From Candidatus Gastranaerophilales bacterium (GTDB taxonomy: Bacteria > Cyanobacteriota > Vampirovibrionia > Gastranaerophilales > Gastranaerophilaceae): a stretch of 22,755 nucleotides of DNA. Position numbers and translations under genes: made by a program. Location: positions 1 to 22,755 of the forward strand of contig CALVAU010000179.1 of assembly GCA_944325615.1 (NCBI GenBank), written 5' to 3'. This document shows positions 22,359 to 22,755 of this stretch, piece by piece (the stretch's first letter is position 1; every line of letters begins with the position of its first letter). The notes under the pieces are model-generated. The model was not told where the DNA came from and made no database searches. It saw nothing but the letters and a program-made list of their open reading frames with translations.

Positions 22359-22755
22359 CTAAAACAAACTTTTTTGTTCGTTTATATCAATATCTTTATA
22401 CCCTAGGTGTCTGTAAGTTGCAGGCGAAACTTTTCTTCCGCGCGGGGTTCTTTGCAAAAGCCCTGCCTGCAGAAGATAAGGCTCGCACACATCTTCAATA
22501 GTCCTTACATCTTCACCGATTGCCGCTGCGATAGTTTCCACTCCGACTGGACCTCCGTCGTATTTTTCAATAATCAATTTCAACAGATTTCTGTCAGTGC
22601 TGTCAAGACCGTAGCTATCTATTTTCAAGATGTCTAAAGCTTCATTTGCAACATCTTCTGTAATTTTTCCGTCGTGTTTTACAAGCGCAAAGTCGCTTAC
22701 TCTTTTTACAAGTCTGTTTGCTATACGAGGAGTGCCTCTTGAGCGTCTTGCAATA
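22359..22755 (-). CDS. ruvB: Holliday junction helicase RuvB, C-terminal part (5' end outside window)
   Basis: The frame stays open to the window edge, so only the last 131 codons are seen. RuvB is the AAA+ motor that drives branch migration of Holliday junctions with RuvA. The visible part begins IARRSRGTPRIANRLVKRVSDFA, where the GTPR arginine is sensor 2. It continues into the winged-helix DNA-binding domain (GLDSTDRNLLKLIIEKYDGGPVGVETIAAAIGED, with EDVCEPYLLQAGLLQRTPRGR, given in parts). The last residues (DINEQKSLF) match the usual short tail. Upstream of the YibE/F and ribF genes on the same strand. Confidence 0.96.
   Translation of the reverse strand, partial: IARRSRGTPRIANRLVKRVSDFALVKHDGKITEDVANEALDILKIDSYGLDSTDRNLLKLIIEKYDGGPVGVETIAAAIGEDVRTIEDVCEPYLLQAGLLQRTPRGRKVSPATYRHLGYKDIDINEQKSLF

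Overview
The window is AT-rich and densely coded on both strands. It carries flagellar genes (a FliK-type hook-length protein, a hook/rod protein, FlhB and a FliA-type sigma factor), a type IV pilin-like protein with an N-terminus reading FTLAEVLITLGIIGIIAAMT, FtsE/FtsX and Gram-negative-style envelope genes. I infer a flagellated, low-GC Gram-negative bacterium, most likely a non-photosynthetic cyanobacterial relative of the Melainabacteria/Gastranaerophilales type. That assignment rests on recalled family resemblance, not on a search. No tRNA, rRNA, CRISPR array, insertion sequence or prophage was seen.

Layout. 1-1660: end of a flagellar operon (+), FliK-like then hook/rod protein, closed by a hairpin terminator. 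1666-2670: a stand-alone OLD-type TOPRIM protein (-). 2761-5841: two + genes without Sec signals, a putative papain-fold cysteine peptidase split by one in-frame TAA and a UshA-like 5'-nucleotidase. 5838-7600: flhB-fliA operon (-). 7668-9640: small membrane protein, deoC and metF (-). 9694-11961: a very long phosphohexomutase (-), sharing a symmetric bidirectional promoter with two tandem plsC-like acyltransferases (+, 12068-13449). 13558-14667: a Pro/Gln-rich HEAT-like protein (-). 14935-19276: a five-gene + operon of transketolase C-terminal subunit, ftsE, ftsX, a degenerate receiver/GGDEF protein and an isochorismatase-family hydrolase. 19278-19967: a Cys-rich pilin-like protein (-), divergent from a 68-residue HTH protein (+) across a control region with a 26-bp perfect palindrome. 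20289-22755: ribF, a YibE/F membrane protein and the C-terminal part of ruvB (-).

Themes. The flagellar export gate (FlhB), its likely sigma factor and a hook-length ruler lie on both sides of two enzymes with disordered, Asn/Ser/Thr-rich N-termini and no Sec signal, so these could be flagellar type III export substrates (inference). Most genes have a clear Shine-Dalgarno sequence. metF, the HTH gene and ribF instead have TATAAT exactly six bases before ATG, which predicts leaderless mRNAs. Several convergent gene pairs overlap at their stop codons or are separated by one base.
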